NCBI GenBank assembly: GCA_041918615.1
Contig: JAYRVH010000077.1
Location: forward strand, 310,001 to 374,000
Origin: JAEUJM01 sp041918615
GTDB lineage: Bacteria; Actinomycetota; Acidimicrobiia; Acidimicrobiales; DATDAH01
DNA: 64,000 nt
Reading direction: 5' to 3'
The notes beneath the pieces are model-generated. The model worked only from the letters and a program-made list of their open reading frames with translations. It did no database searches and was not told the origin of the DNA. Shown here piece after piece: positions 14,975 through 23,917 of the stretch. Each line of letters starts with the position of its first letter. Positions within the stretch are counted from its first letter, which is position 1. Position numbers and translations under genes: made by a program.

Positions 14975-15846
14975 GACTCAGGGCTGCCCTCGTGGTGGCC
15001 CTGATCATCGCCGCCGGCCCCTTGGCGGCGATGATGGGGGCCAACCCCACCGGTGCCGCCACGGGTGGCCCCAGCCGGGCGGTGGTGGTCGCGGACTCGG
15101 GAACCGGCGTCGTCGTGCGGGGGATCGAGTTCGAGAGCGACTCGATCTCCGGGGTCGAGGCGCTGCAACTGGCCGGGCTGGCACCCGTCATCGAGGGTTT
15201 CTCGGGCCAGGGCGGTGCCGTCTGCGCGCTGCAGGGCGTGGGGTGCCCGTCCGACGGGAGCTGTCTCACCTGCGACCCCCGTGGCTACTACTGGGCCTAC
15301 CACCGGGCCCCAGCGGGCGCCGGGGGCTACACGTACTCGCGGGCCGGCGCCGGCAGCACTCAGGTGCACGACGGCGACGTCGAGGGCTGGAAGTGGGGGA
15401 CCGGCTCGGCGCCGCCGTTCCACTCGTTCGCGTCGGTCTTCCCCGCGCCGCCTCTGCCCGCGCCGTCAGCCGGGGGCGACACCGGCGACAACGGAGGAGA
15501 ACCGCCAGTGACCGCCGGCGGGGGAGTGACATCGGCTGTCGTGCCGCCGAGCGGCACCCCCGGCGCCACCGCCACCGGAGGCGTCACGACCACGTCGGCG
15601 ATGCCCGAGGCCCCCACGACCACCGCCACCGCCGTCTCCGGCGATGGCGCACCGAACACCTCGGTGCCTTCGGACGACCAGGCCGACGAGGATGCCATCG
15701 CCTTCACGGCCGCGCGCTCCTCACGGCCGGTTGCAAGCAGCAACGGACGGGGCTGGGTGATCTCGGCCAGCCTGTTCGCGCTCACCCTCGGCGCCGTCGC
15801 CGCCCTCGTGTGGCGTGCCCGACGCGCTCGGCGCCAGGCGACCTGA
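14971..15846 (+). CDS. Exported DUF4430 (transcobalamin beta-domain-like) protein with membrane anchor
   Basis: A 291-residue protein whose GTG overlaps the stop of the SLH gene (GTGA). A signal peptide (RAALVVALIIAAGPLAAMM) precedes a DUF4430-like domain at about 40-150: SGVEALQLAG, a Cys-rich insert (VCALQGVGC...SCLTC), GYYWAYHRA, GGYTYSRAGAGSTQVHDGDVEGWKWG in part. DUF4430 is the small C-terminal beta domain of human intrinsic factor and transcobalamins. A long Pro/Thr/Ala-rich stalk follows, then a membrane helix (GWVISASLFALTLGAVAALVW) and a basic tail. Together with the alpha-toroid proteins it would rebuild the two-domain cobalamin clamp. Homology is by pattern reading; a profile search has not been run. 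Confidence 0.75.
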   Translation: MRLRAALVVALIIAAGPLAAMMGANPTGAATGGPSRAVVVADSGTGVVVRGIEFESDSISGVEALQLAGLAPVIEGFSGQGGAVCALQGVGCPSDGSCLTCDPRGYYWAYHRAPAGAGGYTYSRAGAGSTQVHDGDVEGWKWGTGSAPPFHSFASVFPAPPLPAPSAGGDTGDNGGEPPVTAGGGVTSAVVPPSGTPGATATGGVTTTSAMPEAPTTTATAVSGDGAPNTSVPSDDQADEDAIAFTAARSSRPVASSNGRGWVISASLFALTLGAVAALVWRARRARRQAT

Positions 15847-15870
15847 CCGACGCGGGTGGACCGGGGCGCA

Positions 15871-15916
15871 CACGCGAACGGGGGGCGGCGCCGAAGCGTC
15901 GCCCCCCGTTCGCGTG
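15871..15916. terminator. Strong hairpin closing the B12 gene cluster
   Basis: A perfect 17-bp stem (CACGCGAACGGGGGGCG and its complement) around a 12-base loop lies between two converging genes. It can serve both strands; no U-tract follows. Confidence 0.6.
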
Positions 15917-15944
15917 CGTTGGTGGTCTGCCCGAGGGCAGTGAC

Positions 15945-16325
15945 TCAGGGCGTGACCTGAAGGGCCTGCGCGCACTCGTTGATGCGATCGGCATCATCGG
16001 GGTTCGCCGTGACCAGATCGGCCGCAGAAGCAGACAGGGCGCTGGCATCGGCGGTGATGGTCGCGACGTCGGCGCTCGTGGGATCGTTCACGGCATCCTG
16101 CAGCTGCTGACCGAGCGCCTCGGCGTCCGAGCAGAACTGCTCGACCTCGGCGCTGGCGCCACCGCTGTCGCCGCTGGCAGCGGTGGTGTCGGTGGTACCG
16201 CCCCCGCTGTCCGCCGCGGCGGTCGTGGTCGTGCTGTCGGTATCGCTGTCGCTGTCGCTACTGCACGCTGCCGCGGTGCCTGCGAACAGCAGGCCCACGA
16301 TGACAAACCCGAGCAATCTGCGCAT
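15945..16325 (-). CDS. Small exported protein, probable lipoprotein
   Basis: A 126-residue protein with a signal peptide (LLGFVIVGLLFAGTAAAC). The Cys after Ala-Ala-Ala could be a lipid-attachment site, although the -3 residue is not the usual Leu. A low-complexity Ser/Asp/Thr linker follows, then a helical domain of about 75 residues with two Cys (QFCSDAEALGQQL and INECAQAL) that may pair. GGAAGGAA precedes the ATG. I do not recognise the helical domain; similar small lipoproteins are common in actinobacteria. Confidence 0.7.
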   Translation of the reverse strand: MRRLLGFVIVGLLFAGTAAACSSDSDSDTDSTTTTAAADSGGGTTDTTAASGDSGGASAEVEQFCSDAEALGQQLQDAVNDPTSADVATITADASALSASAADLVTANPDDADRINECAQALQVTP

Positions 16326-16408
16326 CTGGGTTCCTTCCCTTTGGTCGAAACGGTGCCGCGGATCGGGCGACCGTGGAGGCAGTCTCGCGCACTTCGGAAG
16401 GCCACACG

Positions 16409-16425
16409 TGAGTAGCGCCTACTCA
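16409..16425. promoter_or_regulatory. 17-bp palindrome in a divergent intergenic region
   Basis: TGAGTAGCGCCTACTCA: perfect 7-bp inverted halves with a CGC centre, lying between the small lipoprotein gene and the zinc-motif gene. It resembles a regulator binding site; the regulator is unknown. Confidence 0.35.
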
Positions 16426-16458
16426 TTTCGGGATCTCGGGGGTACTCAACACGATCCC

Positions 16459-16487
16459 TTGTGGCCAAGGCCCCGCTGCCCTAGTTT
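16459..16487 (+). promoter_or_regulatory. Promoter of a leaderless transcript
   Basis: TTGTGG and TAGTTT are separated by 17 bases; the ATG at 16494 is six bases past the -10, where transcription would be expected to begin. Confidence 0.5.
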
Positions 16488-16493
16488 CGTCAT

Positions 16494-16877
16494 ATGACGA
16501 AAGTGGCGACGTGTCGTTGGTGCGGGGTCGCGATCGTTCGGGACGACACTGGGGGCCGGCCACGGCAGTACTGCCGCCAAAGCTGCCGCCAGCAGGCCTA
16601 CCTCGCCCGGAAGCTCGCTGCTGCGCACGACCTGGCCGACGGCGAGGTGGTCGTCCGGTGTTCGGACCTGGAAGACCTGCAGGACAAGATATCCACGCTG
16701 CACGCCGCCCTGGAGGACGTCGCCGGCGACCTGGCGACCGCCACCGGGCCCCACGACGTGCGCCAGGCGCTCGACTGGCTGGTGAGCCAGGCTCGGCCGT
16801 TGGCAGACGTGTGGATGACCCCCGTCGCGAACCGGCTTCCCCTGGGTGCCCCATTGAGCAGCCGAGGCTATAGGTAA
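16494..16877 (+). CDS. Small zinc-motif protein of unknown function
   Basis: A 127-residue protein with an N-terminal Cys4 motif: CRWC (residues 7-10) and CRQSC (27-31) around GGRPRQY, a compact treble-clef-like arrangement that recurs in actinobacterial proteins of unknown role. The rest is mostly helical (LEDLQDKISTLHAALEDVAGDLA), perhaps a coiled coil. There is no ribosome-binding site and the promoter places the transcription start at the ATG. Function is not known; nucleic-acid binding is possible. Confidence 0.75.
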   Translation: MTKVATCRWCGVAIVRDDTGGRPRQYCRQSCRQQAYLARKLAAAHDLADGEVVVRCSDLEDLQDKISTLHAALEDVAGDLATATGPHDVRQALDWLVSQARPLADVWMTPVANRLPLGAPLSSRGYR

Positions 16878-17009
16878 CATAACGATGATTCTGGGCGTTA
16901 TGGGCCGGTGGTTCGGAGGCGAGCGACCCCTGCCAGTGGTGGTCAGCGCCACCGTGGACTCCGCCGAACCAGCATGCCCCTGCCGCCGGGCCGATAGCGT
17001 GATGGCCCC

Positions 17010-18704
17010 ATGTCTCGTCGAATCGACATCGAACTCACCAGCGAACGCCCGGACGGCGTCTGGACGTGGCGCGCCGCAGGCGCGCGCCAGCCGAAAGGCG
17101 AACTGGACGGCGGCCTGCTCTATGCCGGCGCGAAGGCCGGCGACGTGGTCAAGGCGGATGCCGACTTCGACATCGACGGCATCACCGTGGTGGCGGTGCT
17201 CCCTCCCAAGGGCGCCCGGCGCGAGCCCGAGCGCCTCGAGGTGATCGGCAGCCCCAAGAAGATCGAACTGGTCACGAGCACCTTGGTGCGAGGCGGGCAG
17301 GGCGACCGGGACGACCGCAAGGCACGGGGCGACCGAAAGGAACGCGGCGGTCGCGGTGGACGCCCTGGTGGACGACCCGGTGATCGGGGCGATCGCGGCG
17401 ATCGCCCCGCCGCCCGCGAGCGCCCCAAGCGCGAGCCGCGGCCGCGCACCGAAGGCGACTCGACCCCTCGTGGGCCCCGACGCCCGCGCCCCGAGGTCGA
17501 GGCCAAGCCCCGTCCCAAGCGCCTCAAGGCGGGTCGCGTCCACCGAAACGCCGTGCTCGCCGACCTTCCGCCCGAGCAGCGACCGGTCGCCGAGCAGGTC
17601 CTCCGCGGCGGCCTTCCTGCGGTTCGCCAGGCAGTCGAGAAGCAGAACGAGTCGGCCGCCGCCGAGGGCCATCCCACGATCAAGCCCGAGCCACTGCTGG
17701 CACTGGCCGAGCAGATCCTCCCCCGCCTGCGGGGTGCCGAATGGCGGGACAAGGCCGAGGCCGCCCTGGCCGATGTGGCCGAGCTCGACCTGCGCGACCT
17801 CCGTTCGGTGATCGTCGCCGCCGACGGCGGTGCACGTGACGACGAGAGCCGCGAACTCGCGGCGGAGCTCCGCGCAGCCCTGGTGCGGCGGGTCGAGCAG
17901 GAGCACGGCGCCTGGATGGCCGAGCTGGCGTCCACCCTCGCGGAGGGACGAGCCGTGCGTGCGCTGCGGCTCAGCTCTCGGCCCCCCAAGGCCGGTTCAC
18001 CGCTCCCGTCCGACCTGGCCTCCCGGCTCGCCGATGCGACAGCCGCCGGGCTGACCGCCGACGTCGCCCAGGACCGCTGGGCCACGGTGCTCGATGCGCT
18101 GGCGTTCTCGCCGGTCCGCCTGACCGTCGTCCCGCTGGGCATTCCCGCCGAACCGAGCGATGAGCTGCTCGCCGAGGTCCGGCGCCTCGCCTCCCAGATC
18201 CCCCAGATCGCCGTGCTGTTCGGCATCGAGCCCACCGAGTCACCCAAGCGCCCCCGCCCCCGGCCTCCTCGCCGCGAAGGGGCGACATCGGGTGGGAAGC
18301 GGGTCCCCCGGCCACCCCGCTCCCCCGTCGACAAGGCCGACAAGGGCGCACCGCCTGCGGGTCAAGTACCCGAGGCAACCCCCGAGGTGTCTGAGGCACC
18401 CGCGGCTGAGGCACCCGCGGCTGAGGCACCCGCGGCTGAGGCACCCGCGGCTGAGGCACCCGCGGCTGAGGCACCCGCGGCTGAGGCACCCGCGGCTGAG
18501 GCACCCGCGGCTGAGGCACCCGCGGCTGAGGCACCGGCCGGCGAGCCACTGGTGCCCGAGGCCGAGACGCCATCCACCGAGTCCGTTCCGACCGAGACCG
18601 CCGCGCCGGAGGCAGCGGCCCCGGCGGAAGCCGTGGTCGTCGCCGCCGAAGAGCCCAGCGCCGATCAGCCCGTGCCCGAGGTCGAGCCGCCGGCGACTGT
18701 CTGA
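17010..18704 (+). CDS. Large basic protein with Arg/Gly-rich and Ala/Pro-rich tracts, unknown function
   Basis: A 564-residue protein. Residues 1-95 look like a small beta domain (DGVWTWRAAGARQPKG... GDVVKADADFDIDGITVVAVLPP). Residues about 97-185 are RGG-like (GGRGGRPGGRPGDRGDRGDR) and very basic. Residues 185-415 are helical (LPPEQRPVAEQVLRGG, LALAEQILPRLRGAEWRDKAEAAL). The C-terminus is a Pro/Ala/Glu tail with an EAPAA minisatellite. RGG tracts are often RNA-binding, so a translation- or RNA-linked role is possible, but I do not recognise the family. It converges almost end to end with the HAD gene. Confidence 0.75.
   Translation: MSRRIDIELTSERPDGVWTWRAAGARQPKGELDGGLLYAGAKAGDVVKADADFDIDGITVVAVLPPKGARREPERLEVIGSPKKIELVTSTLVRGGQGDRDDRKARGDRKERGGRGGRPGGRPGDRGDRGDRPAARERPKREPRPRTEGDSTPRGPRRPRPEVEAKPRPKRLKAGRVHRNAVLADLPPEQRPVAEQVLRGGLPAVRQAVEKQNESAAAEGHPTIKPEPLLALAEQILPRLRGAEWRDKAEAALADVAELDLRDLRSVIVAADGGARDDESRELAAELRAALVRRVEQEHGAWMAELASTLAEGRAVRALRLSSRPPKAGSPLPSDLASRLADATAAGLTADVAQDRWATVLDALAFSPVRLTVVPLGIPAEPSDELLAEVRRLASQIPQIAVLFGIEPTESPKRPRPRPPRREGATSGGKRVPRPPRSPVDKADKGAPPAGQVPEATPEVSEAPAAEAPAAEAPAAEAPAAEAPAAEAPAAEAPAAEAPAAEAPAAEAPAGEPLVPEAETPSTESVPTETAAPEAAAPAEAVVVAAEEPSADQPVPEVEPPATV
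18391..18540 (+). repeat. 15-bp minisatellite encoding EAPAA
   Basis: Nine perfect and one degenerate copy of CTGAGGCACCCGCGG, in frame in the tail of the basic protein. Copies are identical at the DNA level, which points to recent expansion by slippage or unequal exchange. Confidence 0.95.
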
Positions 18705-18706
18705 GG

Positions 18707-19255
18707 TCAGACGGCCAGCAGGTCGAGCACGTCCAGTGGCGATTCGAGCACCGGGTCCCCGACCATGGGCCGGGCCCGAGGGTTCCAGCCCGCCCAGGCG
18801 AACCGGCACCCGACCTCGTCCGCACACCGACGATCGTGGCTCGTGTCGCCGATGAAGATGATCTCGGCCGGCCCCAGACCGAGCGAGTCCAGCACCGGTC
18901 CGAGCGACTTGCCCGCGCCGGCGAAGGCGTCGGCGAAGAGCGACACCTCGGGCGCCCAACCCAGGCGGTCGAGTTCGACGATGCCCGAACGGTGGTCCTT
19001 GTTCGAGCAGACCGCCCACCGATCGAGACCGGCCACCAGGTCGTCCGCGCCGGCGAATGGTTGGGCCAGCGTCACGTCGTAATGAGCGAGGTAGTCATCG
19101 ACGGTGAAGCCGAAGCGGCGACACTCGTGGGCCAGGGTGTGGCCGAAGGTGATGTCGTCACGGTGCACGCCCAAGGCCAGGAAGGGGGCGATGAGGGCCT
19201 CGTCCGAGTCGATCAGCGTGCCGTCGAGGTCGAAGACGGCCACCGCATCGCTCAC
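18707..19255 (-). CDS. HAD-superfamily hydrolase, phosphoglycolate phosphatase-like
   Basis: A 182-residue HAD phosphatase. The nucleophile motif is FDLDGTLIDSD at residues 8-18. Motif II is in WAVCSNKDHR, the conserved Lys is in GAGKSLGPVL, and motif IV is FIGDTSHDRRCA. A helical C1 cap lies between. The length fits the Gph/PgmB group, which hydrolyses small phosphate esters in the cytosol. Start is GTG at 19255. Substrate cannot be set from sequence. Confidence 0.85.
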   Translation of the reverse strand: MSDAVAVFDLDGTLIDSDEALIAPFLALGVHRDDITFGHTLAHECRRFGFTVDDYLAHYDVTLAQPFAGADDLVAGLDRWAVCSNKDHRSGIVELDRLGWAPEVSLFADAFAGAGKSLGPVLDSLGLGPAEIIFIGDTSHDRRCADEVGCRFAWAGWNPRARPMVGDPVLESPLDVLDLLAV

Positions 19256-19322
19256 GCCCAGAGTCTCCCCGTTGGGTGGTGCAGTCGCCCAACCGGCGTC
19301 CGGCCATCCCCGACCGCACCGC

Positions 19323-19328
19323 TAGGGT
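19323..19328 (+). promoter_or_regulatory. Predicted -10 (TAGGGT) of the enoyl-CoA hydratase gene
   Basis: Ends seven bases before the ATG at 19336; supports that start and a leaderless mRNA. Confidence 0.4.
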
Positions 19329-19335
19329 GCCTGTC

Positions 19336-20097
19336 ATGGTCGAGTACGAACTCAGAGGTCACGTTGCCGTTCTCACGATCAACCGTCCCGAGGCCCGCAA
19401 TGCGGTGAACGGCGTGGTCGCCAACGCCATGGAAGCAGCCATCGACCAGATCGAGGAGGACGCCGACGTCTGGTTGGGCGTGCTGTGCGGTGACGGCCCC
19501 GTCTTCTGTGCCGGAGCCGACCTCAAGGCGATCAACGAAGGACGCGGCGGAGAGCTGCAGACGACGCGCGGCGGGTTCGCGGGCATCACCCAGCGCGAGC
19601 GCACCAAGGCGATCATCGCTGCGGTCGACGGCCCCGCCCTTGCGGGCGGCACCGAGATCGTGCTGGCCTGCGACCTGGTGGTGGCCTCCACCCGTGCCTC
19701 CTTCGGGATCCCTGAGGCAAAGCGCTCGCTGGTGGCCGCCGGCGGCGGGCTCTTCCGCCTCCCGAAGAAGCTCCCGCCGAACATCGCCATGGAACTGGCC
19801 CTCACGGGCGACCCCATCGACGCCGAGCGGGCCTACCACTTCGGGCTCGTCAACGAGCTGTGCCAACCGGGCGAGGCGCTCGACACCGCGCTCGCCCTCG
19901 CCGCACGCATCGAGGCCAACGCCCCGCTGGCGGTCCGCGAGAGCCGGCGCCTCCTCCTGCAGTACGAAGAGCTCGACGTGGACGAGGGGATCCGTCAGTC
20001 CAACCAGGCCATCATGAACCTGGCGGCCAGCGCCGATTTCTCCGAAGGGCTCATGGCCTTCATCGAGAAGCGCCCGCCCAACTGGCAGGGCAAGTAG
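19336..20097 (+). CDS. Enoyl-CoA hydratase/isomerase family protein
   Basis: A 253-residue crotonase. Oxyanion-hole segments are FCAGADLKAI and GPALAGGTEIVLACDLVVA; the region EAKRSLVAAGGGLFRLPKKL has the usual active-site loop but a Glu at only one of the two positions common in hydratases, so hydratase versus isomerase is open. The C-terminus (EGLMAFIEKRPPNWQGK) is the trimerisation helix typical of EchA proteins. It acts on enoyl-CoA thioesters in beta-oxidation or a degradation pathway. The open frame extends 20 codons upstream, but the -10 element sits inside that extension. Confidence 0.9.
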   Translation: MVEYELRGHVAVLTINRPEARNAVNGVVANAMEAAIDQIEEDADVWLGVLCGDGPVFCAGADLKAINEGRGGELQTTRGGFAGITQRERTKAIIAAVDGPALAGGTEIVLACDLVVASTRASFGIPEAKRSLVAAGGGLFRLPKKLPPNIAMELALTGDPIDAERAYHFGLVNELCQPGEALDTALALAARIEANAPLAVRESRRLLLQYEELDVDEGIRQSNQAIMNLAASADFSEGLMAFIEKRPPNWQGK

Positions 20098-20111
20098 CCG
20101 CCCTGCCTGCC

Positions 20112-20540
20112 TCACACGATCGTGGTGAGGATCTGGTGGTCGTGCAGGAACTCGGCCAGGCCGGGCGCAAGGCGCATGTCGGCCACGTCCCACAGCGGCA
20201 CCCAGCGCGCCTCATCGGCGTCATCGCCGGCCACCGGCTCGGCCGCATCGAGCAGCGTCACGACGAAGTCCATGATCACGGCGTGGTGGTCTTCGTCGAT
20301 CACCTCGGCCCAGCCGACCATCTCACCGCAGACGCCCTCGAGGCCCGTCTCCTCGCGCAACTCCCGGATCACCGCCTCCTGCACGGTCTCGCCCCACTCG
20401 ATCCGACCCCCGGGAACCGACCACGTGCCCGCCGCCGGGCCCCTTCCGCGACGGATCAGCAACAAGCGGTCGTCGTCCACGACGACCGCCCCGACGCAGG
20501 CGTCAGGGCGCAACAGGGCCGTCGGCGGCATCGGTGACAT
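20112..20540 (-). CDS. Nudix hydrolase, MutT-like
   Basis: A 142-residue Nudix protein. The Nudix box is complete: GGRIEWGETVQEAVIRELREETGLEG gives G-x5-E-x7-REExxE in shortened form. It likely hydrolyses a nucleoside diphosphate derivative such as an oxidised nucleotide. The start is uncertain: ATG 20540 or 20531 fits domain boundaries; the frame runs to 20624 through a low-complexity ATPIRATP stretch that overlaps the GNAT gene. Expressed with the upstream GNAT gene by overlap. Confidence 0.85.
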   Translation of the reverse strand: MSPMPPTALLRPDACVGAVVVDDDRLLLIRRGRGPAAGTWSVPGGRIEWGETVQEAVIRELREETGLEGVCGEMVGWAEVIDEDHHAVIMDFVVTLLDAAEPVAGDDADEARWVPLWDVADMRLAPGLAEFLHDHQILTTIV

Positions 20541-21060
20541 CGGCGTCGCTCTGATCGGCGTCGCCCGCATCGGCGTCGCCCGATTCCGCTCCCCCACCGA
20601 GGGTCTTGTGCACCACGATGGCACGCGCCACCAACCCGAAGCCCTCGAAGAAGTTCTTGGTCGGCCGGTTGCCGGGCAAGGCGACCGAATCCACCCCGAA
20701 GCAGCCCTGCTCCTCGCACCAGTCCTCGAGCAGGGCCATCATCGCCTCGCCGACCCCGACACCGCGTGCGTCGGGCTCCACGAAGAGGTCGCCGATCACC
20801 CCGAGGCGGCCCTCGTCACGCAGCACGTTGAAACGGGCGACGCCGTATCCCACCACGGACTCGTCGACCGAGCCGACCACCACCAGGTGATCGTGGTCGG
20901 CCAGTGCCGCCCGGAGGGCATCGGCCACCGGCTCGGCCCGGCCGGCGGTCCGTGCCCAGACCTCGCCGCCCTTGGTGGGCCGGAGCTCATCGATCATCTC
21001 TCGCGCCAGCCCCACCAGACGCTCCAGATCGGTGGCATTGGCGACGCGGGCGCTCTCCAT
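20503..21060 (-). CDS. GNAT-family N-acetyltransferase
   Basis: A 185-residue acetyltransferase. Acetyl-CoA-binding motif A is DLFVEPDARGVGVGEAMMALLEDW (given in part; R-G-V-G-V-G loop), and the terminal motif is NFFEGFGLVARAIVVHKTL. The last 25 residues form an acidic GDADAGDADQSDAD tail that overlaps the Nudix gene. Acceptor unknown. It follows a conserved hypothetical gene by four bases. Confidence 0.85.
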   Translation of the reverse strand: MESARVANATDLERLVGLAREMIDELRPTKGGEVWARTAGRAEPVADALRAALADHDHLVVVGSVDESVVGYGVARFNVLRDEGRLGVIGDLFVEPDARGVGVGEAMMALLEDWCEEQGCFGVDSVALPGNRPTKNFFEGFGLVARAIVVHKTLGGGAESGDADAGDADQSDADVTDAADGPVAP

Positions 21061-21064
21061 GTCT

Positions 21065-21577
21065 TCAGGATGCCTGGAGTTGAGCGATCTTGTTCAATAT
21101 GGTCTGGCGGGCACGGGTCTCCCGCTCGTACGCGCGTACCGCCTCGAGCTCGTCGATCCCGAGGCCCTCGAGCCGGGGCATGACCTGGAAGGCCGAAAGG
21201 CTGTCGTATCCCGGGATCGCCAGGTCGCCGCTCGCGGCCCGGGAGGGACCGGGCGGCTGCTTCTGCGGGCTCGTGCCGTTGGTCGTCGGCGGGGGCGTGG
21301 CTGTCGATACCGGCGGCTCGTCGGCGTCCTGCTCCCCACCGACGCCGGCCAACGCGAAGATGCCCAGCACGAGCCCCTGGGCGTCGCCCCAGGTCTGGTG
21401 GAGCCGCTCCTCACCCCTCCGGACGGCGTACTTGCCGACGACCCGGGTGAACTGCACCTGCCGTCGTCCCCGGTCGGCCAGATCGGGCAGAAGCCGCCGA
21501 CCTTCGAGGGCCAGGCCGAGCGGTCCGTAGAGCACGGCGTCGGCGAGGCGCGACACCGGCGGGCGCTCGTCGGTCAT
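21065..21577 (-). CDS. Conserved actinobacterial protein of unknown function
   Basis: A 170-residue protein. The N-terminal half (LADAVLYGPLGLALEGRRLLP) has an amphipathic or weakly membrane-associated segment. A Pro/Thr-rich linker leads to a helical C-terminus, IPGYDSLSAFQVMPRLEGL...AVRAYERETRARQTILNKI, a motif found at the ends of many actinobacterial proteins of unknown role. It sits four bases after the DUF4193 gene in the same direction. No enzyme motif is seen. Confidence 0.65.
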   Translation of the reverse strand: MTDERPPVSRLADAVLYGPLGLALEGRRLLPDLADRGRRQVQFTRVVGKYAVRRGEERLHQTWGDAQGLVLGIFALAGVGGEQDADEPPVSTATPPPTTNGTSPQKQPPGPSRAASGDLAIPGYDSLSAFQVMPRLEGLGIDELEAVRAYERETRARQTILNKIAQLQAS

Positions 21578-21581
21578 TGCC

Positions 21582-22043
21582 CTACACGCAGTCGAGGCAG
21601 AGCTGGTGCTCCTCGTCTGCCATCTGGGACGGGTGCTTCACGAGGAAGCAGGACTGGCAGACGAACTCGCCGGGACGCTTCGGCTGGATACGACCACCGC
21701 CCTCGCCGCCCTCGGGCTCGGGGACGCCCGCATCCTCCTCCTCTTCGTCCTCCTCGTCGTCCGGCGCAGCGATGCGGTCCTTCAAGATGGCGTCGAGGTC
21801 CGCCTCGACATCATCGGGGTCGGGCTCGTCGTCGTCGTCCTCCTCGGCGTCGGCCTTGGCCACCCCGACCGCCTTCGCGACGAGCGGCTCGACCACGACG
21901 TCGAGGTCCTCCTCCTCGTCGGCATCGGTATCGACGTCGAGGTCGACCTCGTCGACGAGAACCTCGTCGAGCTCGTCTGGCACTTCGAGCTCGTCAGCGA
22001 CGAAGTCCTCGTCGTCGATCAGCTCGTCTACGTGTTCAGCCAT
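21582..22043 (-). CDS. DUF4193 zinc-ribbon protein
   Basis: A 153-residue, extremely acidic protein (long Asp/Glu runs) ending in a Cys4 zinc ribbon, CQSCFLVKHPSQ...LCLDC. This acidic-N/zinc-ribbon-C layout is DUF4193, a family characteristic of actinobacteria. Mycobacterial members are about 100 residues; the acidic region here is longer. Function is not established; an RNA polymerase or ribosome contact has been a natural guess for such proteins, without evidence here. Confidence 0.85.
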   Translation of the reverse strand: MAEHVDELIDDEDFVADELEVPDELDEVLVDEVDLDVDTDADEEEDLDVVVEPLVAKAVGVAKADAEEDDDDEPDPDDVEADLDAILKDRIAAPDDEEDEEEEDAGVPEPEGGEGGGRIQPKRPGEFVCQSCFLVKHPSQMADEEHQLCLDCV

Positions 22044-22094
22044 GGTGTCCTAGGTGAGATGGTCTTGGCGGTGCGCGAAGAAGCCGCGGCCGGG

Positions 22095-22100
22095 ATAATA
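22095..22100 (-). promoter_or_regulatory. Candidate -10 (TATTAT) for the DUF4193 operon
   Basis: TATTAT on the minus strand, about 51 bases before the DUF4193 ATG; an unusually AT-rich hexamer for this genome. It could drive DUF4193, the hypothetical, GNAT and Nudix genes. Confidence 0.4.
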
Positions 22101-22183
22101 GGCACACGATGGTCCGATTGCGCGCCTCTGCCGCTCGACGGTGCACCCGGGTCGACACGAGCGACTCCCGAGTGCCTGTGTCG

Positions 22184-23794
<1,611 letters not shown>

Positions 23795-23917
23795 TCGCCC
23801 TGCTCCTCGTTCCTCACACTCAGGTACTCCGCTCTTGGGTCGCCGGGCCGCTCGGGCTCACGTCGGCCGAGGTTACGACGCTCGCGCCGGCGGGCCGGGG
23901 ATCACGCGAGGTGAGGG

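Noticed and set aside
18362..18577. Minus-strand ORF of repeated GASAA in the EAPAA array
   Set aside because: Only a reverse reading of the minisatellite inside a convincing plus-strand gene.
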